In this document: positions 27,302 to 35,245 of the stretch, piece after piece
Numbering within the stretch: the first letter of the stretch is position 1
How the letters are laid out: each line of letters begins with the position of its first letter
From: Armatimonadota bacterium
GTDB taxonomy: Bacteria; Sysuimicrobiota; Sysuimicrobiia; Sysuimicrobiales; Humicultoraceae
Length of the DNA stretch: 64,000 bases
NCBI GenBank assembly: GCA_031459855.1
Contig: JAVKHP010000001.1
Location: forward strand, 726,059 to 790,058
Direction of reading: 5' to 3'
Notes under the pieces: model-generated
Told to the model about the DNA's origin: nothing
Databases searched by the model: none
The model's input: the letters and a program-made list of their open reading frames with translations, nothing else
Position numbers and translations under genes: made by a program

Positions 27302-27954
27302 CCTTGCACCCCGACGATCTCGCCCCGCTCGATGGTGTACGTCCGTGCAGCGAGCCGCCCGACGTGGAGCAGCTCCGATTCGGCCACCAGCACCGCCGTC
27401 TGTGAACCGGCCAGGCGCTGCAGCACCCCGGCGATCTGCTCCACCAGCGCCGGGGCCAGCCCTTCGAACGGCTCGTCCAGCAGGAGCACCTCATCCCCCA
27501 CCATCAGCGCCCGGGCCAGCGCCACCAGTTTCTGCTGCCCGCCGCTCAGCTGGCCGGCGCGACGAGGGGCGAACGCCCGCACCCCCGGCAGCACGTCGTA
27601 GACGCGTTGCAGGCGCTCGCGCCCGTCGGGCAACCGGTTGGCCCAGACGGGCACCAGCAGGTTCTCCTCCACCGTGAGCTGTGGGATCAGGCGCCGGTCC
27701 TCGGGCATGTAGCCCACGCCCAGCGTCGCCCGGTGGTGCGCGGGGCGGGCGCGCAGGTCCGTGCCGTTCAAGGCCACCGCGCCCGCGGCGATGGGCACCA
27801 GGCCCATGATCGCGCGCATGGTCGTGGTCTTCCCCGCGCCGTTGCGCCCCACGAGGGCCACGACGGTCCCGCGCGGCACCTCCAGCGTCACCCGCCGCAG
27901 CAGCACCAGCTGGCGGACGACGACGCGCACCTCGACGAGCCGCAACCCGCTCAT
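27298..27954 (-). CDS. livF: branched-chain amino-acid/amide-type ABC ATPase (LivF)
   Basis: 218 residues, ABC ATPase: Walker A GRNGAGKTTTMRAIMG, LivF-type YMPEDRRLIPQLTVEENL, signature LSGGQQ and Walker B EVLLLDEPFEGLAP. The H-loop position reads VLVAESELLHV, with glutamate/serine rather than the switch histidine; LivF-group members often vary here. It is coupled at both ends by ATGA overlaps to livG and the alcohol dehydrogenase gene. Confidence 0.9.
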   Translation of the reverse strand: MSGLRLVEVRVVVRQLVLLRRVTLEVPRGTVVALVGRNGAGKTTTMRAIMGLVPIAAGAVALNGTDLRARPAHHRATLGVGYMPEDRRLIPQLTVEENLLVPVWANRLPDGRERLQRVYDVLPGVRAFAPRRAGQLSGGQQKLVALARALMVGDEVLLLDEPFEGLAPALVEQIAGVLQRLAGSQTAVLVAESELLHVGRLAARTYTIERGEIVGVQG

Positions 27955-28697
27955 CGGTGTCCCGCCGGCGCCTGCCGGACCGTCGGCCCGTCGAGCACGG
28001 CCGCAGGAGGCCCGTCGGCCACGATGCGCCCGCTGTCCAGCACCAGCACACGGGTGGCGTACCGCCGCACGACCTCCATGTCGTGTTCCACGAAGATGGC
28101 GGTCACGGCCCCGGCGCGCAGCACGCCCGCCAGGGTATCCATGACCGGGAACTTCTCCTGCGTGCTGACGCCGCTGGTGGGTTCGTCCATGAGCAGCAGC
28201 CGCGGCCGCAGCGCCAGCGCCAGCGCCACATCCAGCAGCTTGCGCCCGCCCTCGGGGAGTTCGCCGGCCAGGCGTCCCGCGTCGCCTGCGAGCCCCAGCG
28301 CGCCCAGCAGCTCCTGTGCGGCAGCAAGTCGCCCGCGGCCGTACAGCGGCCGCCAGACGTCCAGCGCCTGGCGTGACGCACAGGCCAGGGCCACCAGCAC
28401 GTTCTCCAGGACCGTCAGCCGCAAGAAGAGCTGCGGGATCTGAAACGACCGCCCGATCCCCAGGGCCGTGATCTGGTGCGGGTGCAAGCCCACGATGTCC
28501 CGTCCCAGGAACCGGATGCGCCCCGCTTCTGGGCGGTGGTACCCCGTGATCAGGTTGAGGAGGGTGGTCTTCCCCGCGCCGTTGGGGCCGACGATGCCCA
28601 CGAACTCCCCGGGGGCCACCGCCACGGTTTCACGCTCGGCGGCGGTCACGCTGCCGAAGTGCAGCGTGAGGTCCGTGACTTCCAGGATGGGCGTCAT
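27951..28697 (-). CDS. livG: branched-chain amino-acid/amide-type ABC ATPase (LivG)
   Basis: 248 residues: Walker A GPNGAGKTTLLNLITG, Q-loop GRSFQIPQLF, a degenerate signature LPEGGRKLLDVALAL, Walker B RLLLMDEPTSGVS and switch histidine FVEHDMEVV. The start ATG at 28697 overlaps the livM stop; the longer open frame reads back into livM and is rejected. It pairs with LivF to power the permeases. Confidence 0.9.
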   Translation of the reverse strand: MTPILEVTDLTLHFGSVTAAERETVAVAPGEFVGIVGPNGAGKTTLLNLITGYHRPEAGRIRFLGRDIVGLHPHQITALGIGRSFQIPQLFLRLTVLENVLVALACASRQALDVWRPLYGRGRLAAAQELLGALGLAGDAGRLAGELPEGGRKLLDVALALALRPRLLLMDEPTSGVSTQEKFPVMDTLAGVLRAGAVTAIFVEHDMEVVRRYATRVLVLDSGRIVADGPPAAVLDGPTVRQAPAGHR

Positions 28698-29635
28698 CCG
28701 CGGCGGCGGTGCAGCGTCCGCTCCAGCGGCGCCCACAGGCCCTCGGGCCGAAAGAGGATGATGGTGAGCATGATGGCCCCCATCAGCAGCTGCCAGGCGA
28801 ACGGCGCGTACTTGAACGCGTAGCTCTTGATCAGCTCGTAGACCACCGCCCCCGCCAGCGGCGCCAGGACGCCCTCGGCGCCGCCCAGGAGGGCGATGAA
28901 GACGAACTCCCCTGACGTGGTCCAGTAGGCCAGGTTGGGATCGATGTGCCCCACCGTCAGCGCGACCAGCACGCCACCCAGGCCGCCGAGGCCGGCCGAC
29001 AGGACGTAGGTCCGCAGGATGGCGCGAGGCACCGACGCCCCCAGGTAGGCCACGCGGACCTCGTTGTCGCGAATGGCCTGCATCACGTATCCCAGCGGGG
29101 CGCTGGCGTAGCGCATGGTGAAGGCGGCGACGCCCGCCACGGCGGCCAGCGCCACGTAGTACAGCGCCAGCCGCGCCTGCGTCAGCGGCGGATGCAGGCC
29201 GCCGATGGTGGGGACCGGGATGCGCAGGCCGTCGCTCCCGCCGGTGAGGGTGTAGGCCTTGATCAACACCCCGTAGAGCACCATGGAGAACGCCAGGCTG
29301 AGCATGGCAAAGAAGATCTCGCGGTAGCGTGCGGCGAGCAGGCCGGTCACCAGGCCCAGCGCCAGCGCGGCGCCGACGCCCACCACCACGAGTCCCGCCG
29401 CCTCCCGCATCCCCCAGAGCTTCGCGGCAAACCCCGCCGCGTACGCGGCGCCGCCGAAAAACAACCCGTGCCCGAAGGAGACCAGCCCGGCTCGCATGAG
29501 GATGACCACGGCCAGGACCGCCAGGCCTTTCGCCAGGGCCAGGGTCAGCACGAACACGAGCCAGCCCGGCAGGATGGCGCCCAGCACGGCCAAGAGCCCG
29601 AGCGCGGCGGGCGGGAGCAGACGCGGCCAGGTCAT
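28694..29635 (-). CDS. livM: branched-chain amino-acid/amide-type ABC permease (LivM)
   Basis: 313 residues with about nine membrane helices and the LivM hallmarks SFGHGLFFGGAAYAAGF, LTGGSDGLRI, AIRDNEVRVAYLGA and GLGGLGGVLVALTVGHIDP in the conserved region. The start is ATG 29635, overlapping the livH stop. Upstream codons in the same frame belong to livH in another frame and are not used. Confidence 0.9.
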   Translation of the reverse strand: MTWPRLLPPAALGLLAVLGAILPGWLVFVLTLALAKGLAVLAVVILMRAGLVSFGHGLFFGGAAYAAGFAAKLWGMREAAGLVVVGVGAALALGLVTGLLAARYREIFFAMLSLAFSMVLYGVLIKAYTLTGGSDGLRIPVPTIGGLHPPLTQARLALYYVALAAVAGVAAFTMRYASAPLGYVMQAIRDNEVRVAYLGASVPRAILRTYVLSAGLGGLGGVLVALTVGHIDPNLAYWTTSGEFVFIALLGGAEGVLAPLAGAVVYELIKSYAFKYAPFAWQLLMGAIMLTIILFRPEGLWAPLERTLHRRRG

Positions 29636-30528
29636 ATCCGCCGGGCTTCTCCCCGGGCGAACAACCCCTGGGGGCGTACCAGCAGCACCGCGGCCATGAC
29701 CACGTAGATGGTGAACAGCTCGACGGCGGGGAACAGGTGCACCGCCGCCGAGCGCACCAGCCCGATCAGGAGGGCGCCCACGGCCGCGCCTTCCAGGCTG
29801 CCGAGTCCCCCCACGACGACCACCGCGAACGCCACCACGATGACCTCCACGGCGATGCCCGGGACCACCGAGATCATCGGCGCCGTGAACGCCCCGCCCA
29901 GCGCCGCCAGGGTGGTGCCCAGGGAGAACGCCAGCGCGTGGACCCGTGGCAGGTTCACGCCCAGCGCGGCGCTGATCTCGGGATCGTGGATCACCGCTAC
30001 CAGCAGGCGGCCGAAGCGACTGCGGTTCACGAGCGTCCACAGGCAGACGCCGGCCAGCAGCGCTGTGCCTGCCAACACCAGGCTGTAGCGCGAATAGGCC
30101 ACGGCGCCGATGGTGACCTGACCCAGCATCGCGTAGGGGCGGTACGCATAGTAGGGGCTGGGCCCCCAGATGAGCTTGACCGCGTCTTCGAAGATCAAGA
30201 AGAGCGCGAAGGTGACCAGCAGCTGCAGCACCTGCTCGCGCCCGTAGATGCGGCGCAGCACGCCGCGCTCCACGGCGGGGCCGATGACCGCACCGACCAG
30301 CACCGCCGCCAGCCCCAGCATGGCCAGACTCCCCGGCGGCCACCGGTCGCCCTCCACGTAGCGGAGGACCAGCACGGCCCCCGTGTACGCGCCCAGGGCG
30401 TAGAAGCTGCCGTGGGCGATGTTCAGGATGCGCAACACGCCGTAGATGAGGGTGAGCCCCACCGACACCAGGAAGAGCCACGAGGCGAAGACCACGCCGT
30501 CGACGGCGATCACCGTGGCGGTATTCAT
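29632..30528 (-). CDS. livH: branched-chain amino-acid/amide-type ABC permease (LivH)
   Basis: 298 residues with about eight membrane helices and LivH blocks: GLTLIYGVLRILNIAHGSFYALGAY (split), NRSRFGRLLVAVIHDPEISAALGVN and VVVVGGLGSLEGAAVGALLIG. It starts at ATG 30528, about 120 bases after the upstream binding-protein gene; that short gap shows nothing notable. Part of the livHMGF order. Confidence 0.9.
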   Translation of the reverse strand: MNTATVIAVDGVVFASWLFLVSVGLTLIYGVLRILNIAHGSFYALGAYTGAVLVLRYVEGDRWPPGSLAMLGLAAVLVGAVIGPAVERGVLRRIYGREQVLQLLVTFALFLIFEDAVKLIWGPSPYYAYRPYAMLGQVTIGAVAYSRYSLVLAGTALLAGVCLWTLVNRSRFGRLLVAVIHDPEISAALGVNLPRVHALAFSLGTTLAALGGAFTAPMISVVPGIAVEVIVVAFAVVVVGGLGSLEGAAVGALLIGLVRSAAVHLFPAVELFTIYVVMAAVLLVRPQGLFARGEARRI

Positions 30529-30647
30529 GGGCTCACACGGACACGGTGCATCTCACCCCGGCGCAGCGCAACGTGCCTGACGAGCCAGCCACCTGCGCGT
30601 ACTCCGCCTGACCGTCGCGGCGCACGGGCGACGCTCCCGACCGCCTG

Positions 30648-31982
30648 CTACGGACACCGGGCGCCCGGAAAGCCTTGGGCGATCCAGTCGGCGCTCTTGA
30701 CCCCCTCCGGCGGGTTGACACACTCCGCCGGAAACGTGATGACGCGGGTCAGTTCGAACTCCTTCAGGGCGGTGTTGTACCGGCCGGTGACGCCGTAGGC
30801 GACAGGCTCCACCGCCTGGTGGCCGCCGCCCAGCGCCATCCGAATCGTCCCGCTGGGCGTCTCGAACGTCAGCCCCTCGAACGCCGCAATGAGCTGCTCT
30901 TTGGTGGGCCACCCGCCGCGCGCGGCGGCCTTCTCGTAGGCCGCTTTGACGCCCAGCAGGGCCTGCGACATGTGGTAGGACGGGTACACCGGCCGCGTGC
31001 CGAAGCGGGCGGTGTACGCCTGCTTGAACCAGCGGTTGAGCGGCACGTCCGGGGCCAGGGCTCCGTGGGGGCCGCGGGCGCCGATGACGACCCCCGGCGG
31101 CATGTCCCGGCCCAGCCGTGGCAGGACCGTGTCGCCGGTGGTCAGGACCAGCAGGCTCTGGGCGTAGATGCCGCGAGGCAGGCCCTGGATGAGGAAGCTC
31201 TCCAGGTCACCGCCCCAGAAGCTGGTGTGGATCACGTCGGGGCGTGCGGCCAGCAACGCCGAGAGCTCGGCCGAGTACTCGCCGGCGAACAGCCGCGGGA
31301 ACTGTTCGGCCAGTACCCGCACGTCGGCCTTCAGTTTGCGCATCGAGTCGCGGAACGTCGTCCACGAGTCCTGGCCCCACGCATAGTTCTGGTTGATGCC
31401 GGCGATGGTGGCGACTGCGGACTTCTGGCGCAGGACGTACCGGGCGGCGCCCACGTTGTCCAGGATCTGGTGTCCGTGGGTTCGAAACACGTAGCGGTAG
31501 CGGCGTTCCTCGAAGATCTGGTTTGTCCCGCAGTCGAACATCACCAGCAGGGCCCGCAGTTCCTCGGCGACCGGCGCCACCGCCAGGCAGTCGGCGCTGG
31601 AGATGTAGCCGATGACCAGATCAACTCGCTCGTCCAGGATCAGGCGGCGGAACTCGGCGACCTGCTTGTCCGCGCCGCCGGCTTCGTCGACGACGACCGT
31701 GCGGATGGGCACCCCGTTGATGCCCACTTTGTTGTACGGGGCGGGCACGCGCCCGGCGTTCAACTCGTCGACCAGCACCTCGGCGGCATTCCGGGCCGGG
31801 ATGCCGAACGGCGCAGCCGCGGCCCCCGAAAGGAAGGTCACGATCCCCACCTTCACGGCCCCGGGTGCCGGCGCCGCGGCCACCACCGGACGGACCGCAC
31901 CGCTCAGCACCAGGACCAGCAGCACCGGCAGCGTCCACCGCCCTCCTCGTGCCCGTGCTGTTCCCCCACGCGTTGGCACCAT
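30648..31982 (-). CDS. exported substrate-binding protein for the Liv-type importer
   Basis: 444 residues. A signal peptide (basic start, LPVLLVLVLSGAVRPVVA) is followed by a type-I binding fold of the Peripla_BP_6 family: VKVGIVTFLSGAAAAPFGIP, DLVIGYISSADCLAVAPV, YVFRTHGHQILDN, YAWGQDSWTTFRD and HTSFWGGDLESF. FWGGD-containing members of this family bind amides, urea or other small polar compounds as well as amino acids; the substrate is not decided. It lies upstream of livH. Confidence 0.87.
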   Translation of the reverse strand: MVPTRGGTARARGGRWTLPVLLVLVLSGAVRPVVAAAPAPGAVKVGIVTFLSGAAAAPFGIPARNAAEVLVDELNAGRVPAPYNKVGINGVPIRTVVVDEAGGADKQVAEFRRLILDERVDLVIGYISSADCLAVAPVAEELRALLVMFDCGTNQIFEERRYRYVFRTHGHQILDNVGAARYVLRQKSAVATIAGINQNYAWGQDSWTTFRDSMRKLKADVRVLAEQFPRLFAGEYSAELSALLAARPDVIHTSFWGGDLESFLIQGLPRGIYAQSLLVLTTGDTVLPRLGRDMPPGVVIGARGPHGALAPDVPLNRWFKQAYTARFGTRPVYPSYHMSQALLGVKAAYEKAAARGGWPTKEQLIAAFEGLTFETPSGTIRMALGGGHQAVEPVAYGVTGRYNTALKEFELTRVITFPAECVNPPEGVKSADWIAQGFPGARCP

Positions 31983-31998
31983 GCCCGTTCCTCCTCCG

Positions 31999-33240
31999 TT
32001 ATGACGTGGCGGGTTGTCCCCGGACCCTGGCCTCTTCCCGCGCCCTGCGAATCTCGTCCTCCGACGGCAGCGCGTCGGCGGCCCCGATCACCTCCCACTG
32101 CCCCAGCAGCACCCGTGCAGGGGGAAACGCGTCCGACGGCTCGCTGACCCCGATGTACATCTCCTGGACGACCTGGTGGTCGATGGGCCGTATCCACGAG
32201 GGGGCGCCGGGGCGGTCCCGCGGCGTGGGCACCACCAACCCTTCCGCGGCCCGGACGACCTCCTCGACGTCCACCGTGCCGGCCCGCGTTACCGCCCGTG
32301 CGATGAACTGCACGCCGACATACGCCCCGTGCGCCGTGTAGGATGGGAACCGACGCGTCCGCTGCCAGAACGCGTGTACGAAGCGGCGGTTGTCCTCGGT
32401 GGGTGGGAAGTTGTTGTGGTGGCGGGCGCTCAGCACCAGCCCCGTGGGCATGCGGTCGCCCAGTGCCTCGAAGACCTCGTAGTTGCCCCCGGCGTCGAAG
32501 CTCATGACCCGCGTGCGCTCGAACAACCCGGCTTCCAGTCCCTGCTGGAGGAAGGCAATGGTGTCCCCGCCCCAGAACCCACACACCAGCACGTCGGGGC
32601 CGGCGGCCAGGATGGCGCGCACGTAGGGGCGGTAGTCGCGCTCGTAGAGCTTGGGCCACGCCAGCCCCACCACGCGGGCGTCCGGGCGCAGCCGCAGGAG
32701 GTGCTCGCGGAAGTCCTGCCACTGCCGGTGTCCGTACTCGTAGTCGGGCCCGATGTAGTAGAGCGTGTGCCACGGACGGCGACTGAGGTAGATGGCCCCT
32801 GCCCGCATCGACTGCGCGGTGTTGTTGGTCACACGGAAGTAGTACGGCTGAAACTGTTCCACGGTCAGCCGCGTCGACGCGTGGTCGGTGCCGACGAAGA
32901 TGACACCGAAGTGCCGGGAGACCTCGGTCACCGCCAGCGCCACCGCGCTGCTGACCACGCCCATGAGCACGTCCACCCGGTCTTCCACCACGTACCGCTG
33001 CGCCACCTTGACCGCGTAGGTGGGATCGGATCGGTCGTCGGAGAACAGGAGGCGCACCTCGCGCCCCAGCACGCCTCCGGCCTCGTTGACCTCGTCGGCG
33101 GCCATCTCCGCCCCGACGATCGCATCGTGGCCATACCGCGCCGCCCTCCCGGTGAGCGGGTACAGACACCCGACCGTGAGGACATCGCTAGCCCGGGACC
33201 GTCGCGGCCCGCGCCCCATGGTGGCGTCCATCCTATCCAC
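31999..33240 (-). CDS. second Peripla_BP_6-type binding protein without signal peptide
   Basis: About 413 residues (GTG 33240) or 406 from the ATG at 33219. It shares the fold of its neighbour: VGCLYPLTGRAARYGHDAI, MGVVSSAVALAVTEV, YYFRVTNNTAQSMRAG, DYEYGHRQWQDFREH and CGFWGGDTIAF. The N-terminus (MGRGPRRSRASDVLTVG) has no hydrophobic segment or lipobox. The protein may therefore stay in the cytoplasm as a ligand sensor, like AmiC, or the start is misplaced. A candidate promoter (TTGATT, 18 bases, TAGGAT at 33235-33230) would give a nearly leaderless mRNA from the ATG at 33219. Divergent from the PucR gene. Confidence 0.78.
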   Translation of the reverse strand: MDRMDATMGRGPRRSRASDVLTVGCLYPLTGRAARYGHDAIVGAEMAADEVNEAGGVLGREVRLLFSDDRSDPTYAVKVAQRYVVEDRVDVLMGVVSSAVALAVTEVSRHFGVIFVGTDHASTRLTVEQFQPYYFRVTNNTAQSMRAGAIYLSRRPWHTLYYIGPDYEYGHRQWQDFREHLLRLRPDARVVGLAWPKLYERDYRPYVRAILAAGPDVLVCGFWGGDTIAFLQQGLEAGLFERTRVMSFDAGGNYEVFEALGDRMPTGLVLSARHHNNFPPTEDNRRFVHAFWQRTRRFPSYTAHGAYVGVQFIARAVTRAGTVDVEEVVRAAEGLVVPTPRDRPGAPSWIRPIDHQVVQEMYIGVSEPSDAFPPARVLLGQWEVIGAADALPSEDEIRRAREEARVRGQPATS

Positions 33241-33290
33241 ACGACCGAGCAGGAATCAACGGGCCAGCGTCATAGTTTTGGGTGCAAATG

Positions 33291-33309
33291 CTTGTGACAG
33301 GATCACAAG
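33291..33309. promoter_or_regulatory. palindromic operator CTTGTGA-N5-TCACAAG
   Basis: Perfect 7-bp inverted repeat with five-base centre, in the 86-base region between the divergent binding-protein and PucR genes, 18 bases before the probable PucR start. The halves look like CRP half-sites (TGTGA/TCACA), but spacing is five rather than six. Autoregulation by the PucR protein or control by a CRP-family protein are both possible. Confidence 0.6.
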
Positions 33310-33326
33310 AAGAGGGCTCCATCCCC

Positions 33327-34970
33327 ATGACGGCCCGTGCACCGGAACCGCGCCCTCCGCAGCCAGCACCGGAGGACCGCTCGAAGCCGCTCACCGTGGC
33401 AGACATCCTCGGCCTCGACGTCATGCGGGGCGTTCGCGTGCGCGCCGGGCACGACCTGCGCCGCGAGGTCCGGTGGGTCCACACCTGGCCTGAGGTCCTG
33501 CCGTGGTTGCACGGTGGGGAGCTGTTGCTGACCACAGGGTACAGCTGGCCCCCGGAAGCCGACGAGCAGCGGCGCATCGTGCGGGACTTGGAGCGCACCC
33601 GGGTAGCAGCCCTCCTCTTCCGCGTTGGCGGGCCGTTCTTCCCGCAGGTGCCCGACGCGGTCGTCGACGAAGCGACGCACGTGGGCCTGCCCGTCCTCGA
33701 AACCGGTGAGGACGCCTCCTTCGTCGAGCTGACCGAAACCCTCAACCGGGAGATCATCCGGAGTCAGGTCGCGTTGCTCGAGCGGTCGGAGCAGATTCAC
33801 CGCACACTGACCGCCGCCGCGCTGGACGCCGAATCGGTGGCCGACATCGCGGCGCGCCTGGACCACCTCATCGACTGCGACGTCCTCATCCTGGACCGTC
33901 GGATGCAACCGCTCAGCCCGCCCATCCCGGCGTGGGACCAGCTCCCGCGCCACGTGGCGCTGACGGTGGCGGCCGAGGGCCACGCCGCGCGTCTTGCCCT
34001 CGAGCCCGCCGGCGAGGCGATCCTGCAGCCCGTGCGCGTGGGCCGTGACATCCCCGCGGTGATGCTCGTGGCTACCCGCCACGGGCGCCCCCTGACGGAA
34101 CTCGACCGGCGTGCCACGGAACACAGCGCCGTGGTCGTCGGGTTGCACCTGCTGCGCCAACAGGCCGTGGCCGACGTAGAGACCCGCGTCCGCAACACCT
34201 TCGTGGAAGCGGTGCTCCAGGGCCGGCTGGAGCGCGAATCGGCACTGCGCGAGCGCGCTCAGCTCCTGGGGTTCGACCCCGACGGTACCTACGCGGTGGG
34301 CATCGTCATCCCCGTCGATGGGGACGGCGTCGTCCGACCGCGAGCGCTCACGTCGGCTGCCGAGTTCGCATCGCGCGTGCAGCTCGGCCAGGCGGTGCAG
34401 CACGCCCTCGAGCGTGAGCAGCTCCCGGTGCTCATGGCGTATGCCCTGAACCAGGTCGTGGTGATCCTTCCGGCGGGGGAGCCGATCGCCCGAAGGCGCG
34501 AGCGCTTCCACCGGATCTGGCGGACGGTCCAGGACGCGGCATCCGCGCAGGCGGTGGCCGTCGTGCTCGGCGGCGCGCAGCGGGGCCCCGCCGGCGCGCC
34601 GGTCAGCTTTCGCCAGGCGCAGGCCGTGCTCCCGGTGGCCCGCGGGGCTGGAATCTGGTGGTACGAGGATCTCGCTGTGCTGCGCATCCTGGACGCCTGC
34701 CAGGATCGACAAGTGTTGCAGGACCTCTACGACGCCACCGTCGGCGTGCTCCGCGCCCACAGCGCCGCGCTGTACGACACCGCGCGCACCCTGATCGCCG
34801 CAGGGTTCAACCAGCGGCTGGCCGCACGCCGACTCGGCGTGCACTGGAACACCATGCGCAACCGGCTCGCGCGCATGGAGGCGCTGCTGGGCGGGCACCT
34901 CGACGATCCCGCCCTGCGGCTGCGCGTGCAGCTGGCCTTCGAGATCGAAAGCCTGCTGGCACGAGGGTAG
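33327..34970 (+). CDS. PucR-family transcriptional regulator
   Basis: 547 residues from the ATG at 33327 (AGAGGG ten bases before); an in-frame GTG and ATG upstream (33282, 33288) would add 13-15 residues over the operator. An N-terminal PucR domain (LTVADILGLDVMRGVRV, then LTTGYSW, ALLFRVGG, LPVLETG) precedes a central GAF/GGDEF-like region. The C-terminal PucR HTH is LIAAGFNQRLAARRLGVHWNTMRNRLARMEALLG. Such regulators control purine, amide or amino-acid catabolism. Divergent placement implies it regulates the Liv-type importer operon. Confidence 0.88.
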   Translation: MTARAPEPRPPQPAPEDRSKPLTVADILGLDVMRGVRVRAGHDLRREVRWVHTWPEVLPWLHGGELLLTTGYSWPPEADEQRRIVRDLERTRVAALLFRVGGPFFPQVPDAVVDEATHVGLPVLETGEDASFVELTETLNREIIRSQVALLERSEQIHRTLTAAALDAESVADIAARLDHLIDCDVLILDRRMQPLSPPIPAWDQLPRHVALTVAAEGHAARLALEPAGEAILQPVRVGRDIPAVMLVATRHGRPLTELDRRATEHSAVVVGLHLLRQQAVADVETRVRNTFVEAVLQGRLERESALRERAQLLGFDPDGTYAVGIVIPVDGDGVVRPRALTSAAEFASRVQLGQAVQHALEREQLPVLMAYALNQVVVILPAGEPIARRRERFHRIWRTVQDAASAQAVAVVLGGAQRGPAGAPVSFRQAQAVLPVARGAGIWWYEDLAVLRILDACQDRQVLQDLYDATVGVLRAHSAALYDTARTLIAAGFNQRLAARRLGVHWNTMRNRLARMEALLGGHLDDPALRLRVQLAFEIESLLARG

Positions 34971-35159
34971 CCGGCGCGAGACGCCACCGCGTGCCCCGTC
35001 GCTCCGTCGAACTCCTGCCGGTGCGGGGTGGCCCCCTGGCCGTCCGCCTGTCTCACGACCCGCGACTGCGCGCCGACCCGCGCGCACCGATCGGCTGGCG
35101 TCGATCACCCGCAGGCTCCCGCCCACCCGTCAGCGTGCCGGGCGGTAGTTCCGAAGAAG

Positions 35160-35206
35160 ATCGGGCCCCCGCCCGATTGCCGCCCGCCGTCCGGCGTCGC
35201 CATGCT
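35160..35206 (+). promoter_or_regulatory. palindrome ATCGGG-N6-CCCGAT and putative promoter of the GltD-like gene
   Basis: Perfect 6-bp inverted repeat (35160-35177) followed by TTGCCG, which overlaps its last base as a possible -35, then 18 bases and CATGCT (35201-35206) as a weak -10. The same palindrome plus TTGC occurs at 51754 and 59184. Here the -10 is the least convincing of the three. Gap 34971-35245 otherwise holds nothing I recognise. Confidence 0.55.
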
Positions 35207-35245
35207 TGCTCCCGGGACCGTTTCGCCACACCCTGGAGGCTCGCG

